Assembly: GCF_000003815.2 (NCBI RefSeq)
Contig: NC_049995.1
Location: forward strand, 16,369,585 to 16,424,513
DNA: 54,929 bases
Direction of reading: 5' to 3'
From: Branchiostoma floridae
Lineage: Eukaryota > Chordata > Leptocardii > Amphioxiformes > Branchiostomatidae
Both the position numbers and the translations under genes were made by a program. The notes under the pieces were generated by a model. It was not told the origin of the DNA, made no database searches, and was given only the letters and a program-made list of their open reading frames with translations. Shown piece after piece: positions 12,428 through 25,300 of this stretch; the first letter of the stretch is position 1; each line of letters starts with the position of its first letter.

Positions 12428-15400
12428 AACAGTTTATTTCTGTTAATTGGCCACTAATTACAACTAAATACATCTTTCCATGTAGATTATTATCTTAAGT
12501 ACCTTTCAGCCAAAAACAATGCAAACAAGTTTGAAAGTCCTATCATGGGATTCAGTGGATTTTTGTACTTTCCTCAGTAATTATGCAAATTAGCTGTTGA
12601 TTTGAATAATTAGCATTACATTAAGTAAGTCGTCACTTAGGCTATCTACCACTCAAAAATCACGACCACAGCATGTTCAGAACACGAGATGTAAAAAAGT
12701 TTTGCTGCAGTACCTTAGGAAGCCGCTAGGGGGCCCACTATCATACTCGACCTTCGTTGTTCTTACCCCTACCCACCTACCAAATATTATCAGGATCCTT
12801 TTAAGGCTTCTCGAGTTATGCATTACACAAACGGACGCACACACTCGGCCCGCTACCGTCCTAACGGAAAATGATATGCCAACTATTTTCGAACACAACC
12901 TTCCTTTCTGCAAACGCTACTCAAATGCCAAATATCATGAAAATCCATACACAGATTCTTGAGTTATATGCTGTTGGAATGGATTCATGAACGTTCCTCA
13001 TTAATTATGCAAATTATCTGATGATTTGTATAATAAGTATAACATTGTGTAAGTCATCACTCATTCTATCTACATACCAAAAATCCTGATGATCCGTCAA
13101 CACGTTCTTGAGTTATTCTCGTCAAAAGTTTGAAAGGAAATCGGTGCCTGCAGTTCCCAAAAAAGCCGCTAGGGGGTCCAAACTCACTTACTCTCTGTCC
13201 CAAGGGCTGTCTACCATTAAAAAATCATGACCACAGCCTGTCCAGAACACGAAGTGTATAATTTAAAAGTTTTGCTGCAGTACCTTAGGCAGCCAGTAGA
13301 GGGCCCATTATCGAACTTGACCTTCGTTTTCCTGACACCCACCCACCTACCAAATATCATCAGGATCCATTCAAGGGTTCTCGAGTTATCTTGCATACAG
13401 ACAAACGCACTTACATACAAATCCCGCTACAGCACCGTAGGAAAGAGCTAGGTAAACCATTTTCGCACCAGACCTTCCTCTCCAAAACCGCTACACACCT
13501 ACCAAGTATCGTGAAAATCGCCCTGCTGCATTTTGACTTATGCTGCCCAAAACAAACCCCAAAAACATACCAAGCTTGCTACACTACCGTAGGAAAACGT
13601 CAGGTAAACCGTTTTCTAACTTGGGATTCCTTTTGACAACCGCTACACACCTACCAAAAATCACAAAGTTCCATCCACGATTTCTGGAGTTATTTGCTGT
13701 TGACCTACATACAGACCCAAGTCAGCAATCTCATACTCTTTTTGGCGAAGAGAATAAACACGAACAGCAAAACAATCGCATACAGGTAATATGAACAGCA
13801 ACAAATCTAGGCAACCAGTACAGAGATAAGGCAAGTAATGGACGGCAGTAATGGCTATGATAAAAAGCGTGGCAATGAAAATACATTACCATGGCGACGG
13901 AGTTATGGTTTATATGTATAAAATTGTACATTTGCTGTTGTTGGTGTGTTTTAGTATTCGCCCTTTATCCTATGCTCTGGCTGTATTTATAAAGGATGTT
14001 TAACACGCGTACGATGAATGTTTGTATGGCATTACTGTCAATGAAAACACGATCTCCTGTGTGTGGCGAGCGTCATGTTGATATCACATTCAACAACACA
14101 ACTTGCTTAGTTATTGAATTTAGAAGTGTAAAAGTGAACATCGCTATTTTTTGGGGGGGGGGGGGCGACCGCCCCCCACTGCTCCCACTGTGCCGCTGCC
14201 AGTGGTACAAACTGCCAAGGGTTGATGGATTACTCTGCCACCTCTAACCTCTGCTTGCTAACGAGCTGACAAATCCAGATGTTTTCTACTAATCTTTGCC
14301 CTGGTTGGAGAATCACTTTATTTCTCCCAGACACGATATGTGATGTATTTGTCTTGTGCTGGAAACTACAGTTCAACTTTATCCAGATTGACCAACACAA
14401 CGGTGGGATACAGAATTCTTTAAACAATGGCAGGGGCATCAAAACCTGCTCTCTTTTTTAAACTATGAGCCTAATTGGCTCTTGATGTGATATTTTGTAC
14501 ATGAGAATTAAATGTGAAATGCCTGGTAAAGCTAAGACCCTTTATAAATATATAATTGGTATATTCAGTAGCATTTAAAAAAACGGTATCAACCATTTTG
14601 TAGGTAATATTACACTATACTAGTGGAAATTGATTGATTTAGTGCTCGTCCTTACTTTCGCCATAATTCTTCTGTGGTTCAGGGTTCCAGCAGGCGTGTG
14701 GCGGTGACGGAAACAGGTCACAGGTAGGGAGCCGGTTCTTCGTCTGGTCATCAGCCGCCTTGAGGACTTCCTCACACCACGAGCGGCACGGCAGAAGTTG
14801 TGTGCCCCTACAACAGAGGTATGTCCAGAAATGGGGTAGATGTACGAAGTTAGTGTGTACGAAGTTGTACGAAGTTACAGGTAGATATAGACAGTAATCG
14901 GGAAACTTTGGAAGTTGCAAGTGACGTCATCTAACTTCGTACAGAGGGGTAGGGGTGGCGTACGAAGTATGAAGTTAACAGATCTAACTTCGTACATAGG
15001 GGAAGGGGTGGTGTACAATGTACGAAGTTAACAAATCTTACTTCGTCCAGAGGGGCAGGGTTGGTGCACGATGTACAGAGTTAACTTAGCAATAGGGCTA
15101 CATAAACTAACTTCGTATAGATAGGCAGGGTGGTGTACGATGTACGATGTACGAAGTTAACAAAATCTGACTTCGTACAGAGGGGCAGGGGTTATGTACG
15201 ATGTACGATGTTAACAAATCTAACTTCGTAATACGTAAAAGTATGACATATATAGAGAAGACCACAAAATACACAAAAAGTAAGAAAATTCGTTCTCCAT
15301 CTCTGAAATTCGTTGAGTATCTTTCTAACCCCGCACTGACGCATGCTTGACGCAATTGCAGTGAGAAGGCACATTTAGTAAAGTAATGAGGGTTCATGAA

Positions 15401-18400
15401 GGTGTGTTTATAAGACTTTGTTTGACAAGTAATGAATGCAATGCATTTAGCACGTTTCTTATTTTTAGTCAAAACCTAACAGCTGTATTCTAATAAGATA
15501 TTGGTTTATAATCGATTTAAAATAAAATTTACATATTTTATGAAACAACAAAGGATAATAAATAAACCATGTAATTGTATTAAATGCGGCCGTTTGTTAA
15601 TCTGCAATGCCGTCTTTACATTTTTCTGTGTCACTGGAATGCAGAAAGGTCTAGGTCAACTCACAATATTATTCAACATTACGCGGTGATCGATGATGAG
15701 AGCACGTGATTCACGCGTGGCTGGGCATGTGCGGCAGGTGAAAGTAGAATAGAATACTGCTTCTCGAATTATATTCTAGAAGCGGCCGTTTTCACATGAA
15801 TGATTTGAAGTTCTATTTTGATAGAGGAAAGTCGCGTTTGGTATTGTCTCTGTTCTTTTAGGTTAGAAAACATGAATATATTCTTTTATGTGAGAGCAAA
15901 GTTAGTCAGACAAAAGTCATTCATGATTATTTGAATATGTAAATGAAGTGCACTTACAACATATTCCCAACATCATCTTTGTAATGACACCTTGAAACTT
16001 GTCGTACGTCCTTGAAACTTCTAGCCCGCCCCATTTACGAAATTAGCATAACCCACAACATAGTCAAAACATCTTAACTTCGTACATTACGTCCGCCCCA
16101 ATGTACGAAGTAAGCCGTAGTCGAAACATCATAACTTCGTACATCGTACTTCGTACTTCGTACAGATCGTCCCCCTCCATGTACGAAGTTAGAGCTTACT
16201 TCGTACAGCCCCATGCACGAAGTTAACCTAGCTACGTCGGATAATTTTCGACGTTCCTCGGACTTTGCCGACAGCGGTTGTCGGAAGTTGTACGAAGCTA
16301 GAAGTTGTCGGAAATTACGTGTGACGTAGGCTGATCCTAACTTCGTACATTTCGACCATTTCTGGACATGCATGCTACAACATATAATAAACAGGCAGAT
16401 TTGGGCAAAACGTTCTCTTCTTCGTCCGAAGCAGGGGTAATGTAGACGTGCGCATGTGAGGTTTGTTCCATTCTACCCTCAGCACAGAGCTTCAAATCAA
16501 AAGCAAAATTGAAACAATTCAAGAGCGAACGTTTCTCTTGTAATAGTGAGCTCGAGTATAAACATATTAGATGGCTGACCTTAACCCTATTCAGACCGGG
16601 CTTTTCTGGTCAATCTGGGCTATAGGGGCTTTTGAGGCCCGCCCTTTCTAACTCCTTTAACTCTTTAACGACTTATCATATATGGTCACTGAATTTCAGA
16701 GAATGATGTAGACATAATGGGTGACAAGAACTGACGTATGACGTAATTATGCCGTGTGACATATGGCGTAATCATGTCTTCATCAATTTGACTTTACTAG
16801 TGCAATAAAATAACGTCATGCATATTTAAGATACCAGTTGGGCTCCACCGCCATATATCCTCCACCTTGAATTTCCCAAAATACAGTGTACATTTTTTAA
16901 GCAAATAATCCCGGAAAAATGGAAATAGACTACACAAGCTTATTTAAACATTTTTTTATGAAAAAACACCAGGTAGTTACAAATTTTAAGGGATTATGTA
17001 GCCGGACCAAGAAAGGTCATTCCGCGAAATCGTCTTTCGGGAGGGACATAAAACGAGGAGATGCCTCGACCACATTAATCAGCCTAATTACTCAATTTGG
17101 ATACCTGCCTATGGCACTGGCTGCAAATATACCAGATAGATATAAATATAAGATATAATAATCTTAGTTATTCTTGATCTGGTCATATGGTCCGCCATCT
17201 TGGAATTTGGCTGATGTCGTCATCAAATTAGCATAATTTACTCATATTTGATTATGAAAGACATTCTAGACAACATGAGATTTTATTCATGTAAGAAAAT
17301 AGCAGTAATATAGGAGATAAACGTGAAAAATACATTGTTAGAACCGAAATTAGCGATTTTCGTCAACAAACGGGAACATAATAATGGAAAATTTTCCAAA
17401 CTTCTTAAAATTGTTGCCAACTGAATTTAGGAAAAACTACTAGATTAGGGTTTTTCAGCGTTCTGGCGTCATGCGACATGAAAGTTGGCGCGGTTCTCAA
17501 AAGCCCCCAGTCTGAAGGGTTAAACATACCAACAAAAATTTAACGTAAATAAATAAATAAAACGTATGTTGATTCCAGATATAATTCCTGCAGCCATTTA
17601 CTCACAAGGACGAATTTCCGTTCCTGGAAATAGTGTACTCTTCGGAGACAGTACATCGCGGGAAGATGACCGCAGATACAAATTCTTGGAACTCAGGATG
17701 CCGGTTCTCTCCGTGGCTGGTCGAATTGTTGAGCAGCTCCACGACAGAGGAATTCTGTATCTCCTCAAACGTCGTCTGGCCCAGCTGATTCGGCAGCATC
17801 GCAAGTCTGCCGCCGAGGGTCAGATCCTCAGGAGTTGACAAGCACACTGAAAATCATAACAGTATAGAGATATCGCTCTAAACATTAAACCATTTACATG
17901 ACATGAACATTGACAGGGGGCACTGACGTACAATATGGACATGATCATTGGATCACGGCGGTCTGTTGCTAGGGTATTCTTTCCCGTTGCTATGCGCGTT
18001 CGACAGAGTATCGGGTTACAGGAGGCCTACTTTTGGCTACCCGTAAAATATCTGAAAATAAACAAAATGTTTTGACAAGGAAAATGTTTTCAAAATAAGA
18101 TTAAATTATTAATTTTACATACTTTGAATCTTGCCGTTTGAATTCAAATAGCTGTTTTGTTTCGATGTTGCTTAGAAAGACGACCATTTTCTGTTCCAGG
18201 AAGGCCTTTAATTTGACCAAACTTTTGATAAGATGGGCCGCATTCGTCATCGAAAATTCTCGATTTTTATATTTTTCGTCATCTATGAGGACTAGTAAAA
18301 CTTTTTGTTTTTGGGATTTTTTAATTTTTGATTTTGAGCAAAGTTACAGTCAAAAAAATGCGTAAAAAAAGCATTTTTCGCGCATACTTGCAAATAATTC

Positions 18401-21400
18401 AAAATCGAAGTCATTTTTTAAAAATCCCAAAAACAAAAATATCGGGAAAACCGTTGCGGTCATTTTGAGCCGTCAATGAGTTAATTTGGACTCTTCTTGG
18501 TCGTGATCTTAAACGATGTTTGCACGCATGTCAGGCCGCACGGATAGCGGGAGGGTGTAATTGATACCGGTGTAAACAACACTTATAATATTAAAGGTCA
18601 CCAACACAAACGCCAGTAGCTTCGTTACATATTATAGGTCCCAAACAAAGTGATAGCATGGATGAATTGTCCAGAAAATTGTTTATATTGGTGTAAAACT
18701 ATCTTTTTGGGCTGATTCAAGGTAGTTTGGGAAAAGAGGCCAGACAGCAGTGTTTTACCGGCAACGACCGCAGATGACCCCAAATAGAACACGGGTTCGG
18801 TTCGAATTACGTCAGATGGAACATCGTCGAACCAGGTTCTAATTCGGCCAGATATGGGAGGTTTTGAGCCCGTATTTGACCACCGTGGATAGGCAAACAT
18901 GCAATGACATATTCATGGAAAGTTGTCAAGAAAAATGCTGTTTTAACGTCTTTTCATAACGAAAGGTTCCCACAAAAGCAATCGATCGTGACAGCTATCT
19001 CTTGCCATTTTGATGTTTTATTTAAGATCTCTTATCATTTTTTCTAATTATCAAGCTAGGTGAGACGAGAGCATTTTTAAAGATCTTTTCTTTTGTGTTT
19101 TGCTATGATCATTAGAATTGACAAAATTAAAATTTTTCTCAGTTCTAATGATCATAGCAAAACAATTCTCAAAAGCCACTGAAGTTTGAGGGTTACAAAA
19201 AGACATGCTTGGTGAGACGAGAGCATATTTGTTGACAGTGGTAACAATATGATTTCTTTCCGAAATACAATTTTACGAGAAACTGTATATACAGTTATGA
19301 GGGACCATGATAACTTACCACAACCTTCCTCGTCACTCCCGTCCGCACAGTCCGTCCGCCCGTCACACCGCTGCCACGGCAGGATGCAGGCATGTCCGTG
19401 TGCGCACTGGTGGTACCCCAGGCGGCAGGCGGGTGCTGTGCGAGAAATACTAGTGTTAATTCTATTCTTCAATCGGTTATGTTCAAGTTTCAGAAATATA
19501 TAGACTAAATATCTTTAGTATCAAATAGAATAGTCATAGTCATAGTCATAATCATACGGTGTATTACAGCACCGTTGGGGTTATACCGCCCCTTATGGGG
19601 TGGCCTACCCTTTCTTCTAGCTGAATACAAGACGGGGATGCGCCAGGTCTCCCGTCCGGGTGAATGCTGCAAATCACCATGTGGCTGATACGGTATGGAG
19701 GTTCGCCAGGCCTCCATCCGGGTGATTTGAAGTGAATCAACAACTCCCGACAGAAGGGTTTGCTCCTTCCCACACCGCACCATCGCATGTGTGGGGGTTC
19801 TTTAACGTGCCTGGGGTGTGGCTCTCCCCATACACGGGACCTCCATTTAACGTCCTATCCGAGGGACGGCCCTATAGCCGAAGCTACGTACTCATTTTAA
19901 CCTGAGTAAAGTGTTACTAATCTTGTGCCCTTGGGAAAGGCACTTTACACGATTTTCCTCAAATAAAGTGCTGCTAAAAATGCAATTCCACTAGTCCAAA
20001 GTACTACAGAAACACTGTCCACATGTGCTGTATAGACTTGATAGAGACTTGTCGTTAAAATTCTACCGTAAGCATTGAATCCCCCCTCCCTCCCCTGCAG
20101 ATCCTCAAATCTACCTGAATTACCTGACCAGCAACTGCATGGAGATATAACAGAATTTAGTTATTTCAAAGCAGATGTACATGTAGGGAAGATTGAAATG
20201 TCAAATATCTAATAACGTTTCTCAGCTAATCATTAGCTTGATCTTTGGTTTTAATAGGTGAATATAATGCTCTTTACAGGCAGACGTTTGATGCATCCGA
20301 AGTGACAATGTAATTTTTTAGCCAAATTTGGCAAGTGGTAGAGTGTTAGAGTCAGTAGACCTGACAACATCAATGTTAACATGGCACCATGGTAACTTAA
20401 TGATCTGCTGATGATGATGATCTAGACAGGCACTCTGAGATGTGAGAACGAAAAAGACAGTGCGTCGAGGCGGACTTTAATAACAACTAACAACTTTGGG
20501 CTCCTGAGTCTTGACTATCTGGCCATCGGGACACACTCTTGATGGAATATACCTTCAACATGCATTAAGACCAGAGTGCACACACTGGTTGGTGGTGCTG
20601 TGTCTGAGGGGATAAATAATATCAACGGTCAACTGCAATATGTACCCCTCAGGCCGGAATTTGTCAAACTCCGTCGTCTTTTATCATTCCACAAGGATCT
20701 TCACAAGGTTTTGTGCTTGTAAATGTCATTTGGGCTTTATTCTGACCCGTTTGCATTAAAATGGAGGTCTAACCTACTATATTTCTCGGTGGTAAGAAAC
20801 TCCCCATAATCCAATGTCGTTCTCGGTGGTAACAAACTTTTAATAATCCAATGTCGTTTGGTGGTAGCTAAGAGCAAACCAAGGTACATATTCGTCCCTT
20901 TTTTCAAAGAAAGAGAAACTAATAATATTGTATTTTAAAACATCGATCAGCACAAGAAAACCCTACTCAAATCACATTGTTAAGTCTTCCCGGTTTGCTC
21001 CGAATTTAGTAAATCAAAATTCAGATTTGGAAATGACGTCATCAATATTGCTCAAAATCGTCTGTACATAGCATCTTTTGCCCCCTCATCCTGATTGTGG
21101 TTGGCGTTCGCCAAGAGTGAATATGCGCCTTTTCTTCATTTTTCCATGCTTGCGTTGACTTATTCTACATACATGTAGTATACGATACATTATGACAATA
21201 TATAATCCACTGTAAATACTAGAGGTTTACAATATACAACAATTGCACAGTGGAGTGTGTTTTTTACTCGGACCTTCACAGTCCGACAAATTCTCTGATC
21301 TACAGCCGCAGAACGTTGCCTCTCTACTTCATTTTCCTAAATCGCACTCAATACTATAAGGCGTGCATGATAGTAATTATTGGTATACTAACAGTTTTTG

Positions 21401-22261
21401 ACTACCTTCACAAAAGGCCTCAGGGGAAACTCCTAAAAGTAATTACTCAAGCAACTGGATATGGTTTTGAAACGTTCAGACGTTTCGGATAGAATCCACT
21501 ATCCTTCGTCAGTGACACTGAAGAGATCTGGAAGATCTCTTTTATACTCTAACTATGAATGAAGACAATTTCAGATGTCCAATAGGAAACGTTGTAAGAC
21601 AATTCAGACTGAAGACAATTTGGATTCCAAAGAAAACAAAGCTAAGTCAAAGTCAAGCTGAAGACAATTTGGATTTCAAAGGTTAGCAAGGCTAAGACAC
21701 AGTTAATGCAAATGAGTCAATTAGCTCCTGTTGTTTTAGTTGCAGGAGCTAAAAATTGTCTTCAGTCTGAATTGTCTTACAACTGTCGTGATACTGTAAA
21801 GAAACAAGCTGCAACTGAGAAAGAGAAGAATGTTGAAAGATATATATTATGCTAAATAAAGACCGAATTTGCATACTTAATGAGAAAAGGCTATGATGCC
21901 ATTGTGGTAAATGATGGGAACTTCTTACTTGTAGCATTTGGAAGTTATGTACAGGTGAACATAATTGAACATTGATAATGCAAATAAGGTCCTCATTTGC
22001 ATAAATTATCAGAAATTGCGATGAACGCCTTCTTTCATATAGATGGGGACATGACCATGTAATATAATTTATGCAAATGAGAACCGTATTTGCATAATTA
22101 ATGACAATTAATACAGCAGTTGTAAAAGATTGATTGAATCATTTGGTGAAGATATGGGGTCGTGGAACTCTAGTTGTATGATTTGCAAGGATAATGTCTA
22201 TACACTACCTCAGTAACCCTCAAACAGTCTTCTACATTCACTCACTCACTCACTCACTCAT

Positions 22262-22308
<47 letters not shown>

Positions 22309-25300
22309 GACACACACACACACAGTAACACACATGTATACATGTATACATACATACATACATACATACATACACACAAACGCTACATATTCTCGCTTGG
22401 CGAGGGTAATTTTCTACAAGGAGGCTTCGAGAGCGTAGCAAATGTACCTATTTGACAGACGAAGGGCTTTTGATAATCGCAGTTAGTGTCGTCCCATTTG
22501 AAGCCTTCAGCCTGCCAGAGTTGCCCACATTGCTCATCAACATTGTTGGGCTCTCCTGGTGCCCAGTTGGTGAAGCCACTGTTAACCGCTGCTCCATCAG
22601 ACCATGTCCACCCTCCCTATACAATGAAAAGGCATGCAGTTGTCAGAAAACATATCAAAGCGTATCTTTTGGTTAAAACTATCATTAAAAGAAACTCATT
22701 TACGTCAAGCGGCTTTCTTTAGATGAAAACTGATGACTGCTCCTTGTTTCTGTCGATACAAAAGTCCCGTTGATAGAGAAAAATTCCGCAAATGCCAGTG
22801 AGGATTAGGTGTATTTTCCCACTTTTCTGGGTTTTTTTTTAACATAGAGAAGCCCCTTTTTTTGCATGCACCGAATTGAAATTGTGGCCGCTATTTGTCT
22901 GCATGCTGTCACACTGCCTGTCTGCCGCACGTCCTGTCTATATCTGTGTTGGAAGAAAGCTTGTATTGTACTATAGAATGTATATTAACTCTTAACGTAG
23001 AATGGTATCAATGAAATAAATGAAAATAATTGTGGCAGTAAAAACTATTGCCATGGTGACGGTTTTATTGTTTATAACTATTAATGATTGTTGTTGTAGG
23101 TCGGTTGTATTTCCTTTCGCCTGGCTGTATGTACATGAAGATTGTTTTTACGCGATGAATGTTTGTAGGGCATTGCTGTTAACAAGAAGGGTGATCTGTT
23201 GTGACGAGTGACCATAAATGTTTCTCATTGATTTTACAAATGAGGTCCTCACTTGCCAATCGGGTATATCCTTAATAGTAAGCCTAGTATTTATCTCTTT
23301 AGATGGCTTATAGGGTTACATATGGCATATTTTTAAGCATTCTAACATGAAAATGCAGTGTATTTATAAACTGCCCTCATTAATCATGCAAATAAGCCCC
23401 TGATTTGCGTGATTAGCATTTGATTAAGAAAATGAGAAAATGATAGATTGGGGAGCAAACAGACAAAATTCATTCTTATCAGGCGTGACACTCACTGTCA
23501 TTTGTAGAAGTCCAATCCAATAATCTGTACCAGCATTAACCCTCGCAATCATAGCGACAAGGAAGTCCTGCAGATTCTGTGACTTCACAATGGCAAGACG
23601 GCCTCCATCTGCGGCACAGGTCTGGGCAGCAGCGTCGTACGTCATGTTCTCCGCAAAAACCTTGTACCAGGCTCCATTTCGCCCTGTGTACCCTGGAAAC
23701 CCTGTTGGGGCACAAATGTATTAAGAGCGCCCCATGTAAAAAAAATTGTGCTAAACAAAATCGCTAACCGTACATGTTCATCGAACAAGGAAGTCGTACG
23801 TATATAGAAGATAGTCAATGTGATACCATGAAGCGTGACGTCTTAGTCAAAAATGACGACTACTTTATGTCATTTGTGACGTGAATGAAACGGAAACGGC
23901 ACTATTTTGCGCGGACATTTTTAACCCTATCTCTCCACCCGGGTTAAAATCTAGTTTGCGAGGATTTGGAGTTTTCAACAGGGTCATTTAGGCGGTAGCT
24001 TATGTCACGCGTTAAGGAACATGTGACGTGAATTGGTATGTCGGACGTCACGTGTAAGAGACGTCACGTACTTTGTGTAACACGTAGCGTAAATTAAACA
24101 CGGATCTGTTAAAACACGTCACGCACATTCTACAAAGACACCAGTCATGAGTCATTAAATCGTTAACTAAGTTATTAATAAAGAGACGTCACATATCTTG
24201 CATGTAGCCTGTGACGTGTTTGGAATAGGTCGGACGTCACGTATTTTACGTCCCATGTGACGTGAATTTAGGGAAAACGTCACGTATATAGCTCCCATAT
24301 TTTTGAGACAAATGTATTGCCAATGTCGACGCGTACTATGGCAATATATTTGTTTAAAAATACGGGAGCTATATATGTGACGTTTGACCTAAATTCACGT
24401 CACATGAGGCGTAAAACACGTGACGTTCGACCTATTAGTATTAAGAACGCGTTGCACGAAAGCGCGGCATACGTTACTTATTGTATCAATAACTTAGTTG
24501 ACGATCAATAACTACAAATTGAATAGGACGTTACTTGTCCACGTCCCACTTTTTAATTACGTCACGTGCGATGCGTCACAATTCTGGAAAATAGCTAAGT
24601 AATTGATAAAAGGACGTCACGTATGCAGCACGTAAGTGTGACGTCTCTGTAATACGTCGGACGTTACGTATTTTTCGTCTCATGTTACGTGAATTTAGAT
24701 AAAACGTCACGTATATAGCTCCCGTACTTTTGAAACAAATGTATTGCCATGATACGAGTTAAACACGGATCTGTGACACGGAAATGATACCCTAAATAAG
24801 CGGTCATACGTCGACGATCCCTAAATAAGGCATAAAAGACCTTTTTTCGATGGGTACGAAGTCTGCATTTCCATGGTACAAGATCTCATAAGCATAACAA
24901 GTACTATTGTAAATAAACTGTGTCTCAAAGACCAATACCCGCCTCTGCTATTGAGTTCCCCAGTTTGTTAAATGATGTATTTATAGGTAGATAAAATGTT
25001 CCAACCTGATATAGAAATCCGATCGTACATGTTGCCAGCGGATGTAGACACTTTCTGCCCATCTGAGCAGAGCCTGCTTTTCATATAGCATCGGTCGGTA
25101 ATGCTGTACTGAAACGACAGGCATGTCGAGTCGGCGCAACACGCTTCCGCACAGCCCTGGAGGGTGACACCAGGAGGACCGGATGTGTCTGAAGCTGGAC
25201 AATCAGTCCGAGGGACGTGGCGAAACGCTGATAATCCACATGTTTCTGAAACAGATGAATAAAGCTTGAATACTATGGCATCTAGCCTGATTTAACCGCG

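Noticed and set aside
14984-15240. TAACTTCGTATA-like sequences resembling loxP arms
   Set aside because: Only the arm-like 11-mer is shared, in many copies with different spacers. There is no 34-bp loxP site, and the context is an animal intron.
23424-23495. Extension of the lectin frame past 23496
   Set aside because: The frame runs on to a stop, but a GTGAGT donor at 23495 and the in-phase second half at 22448-22616 show that it is intron.
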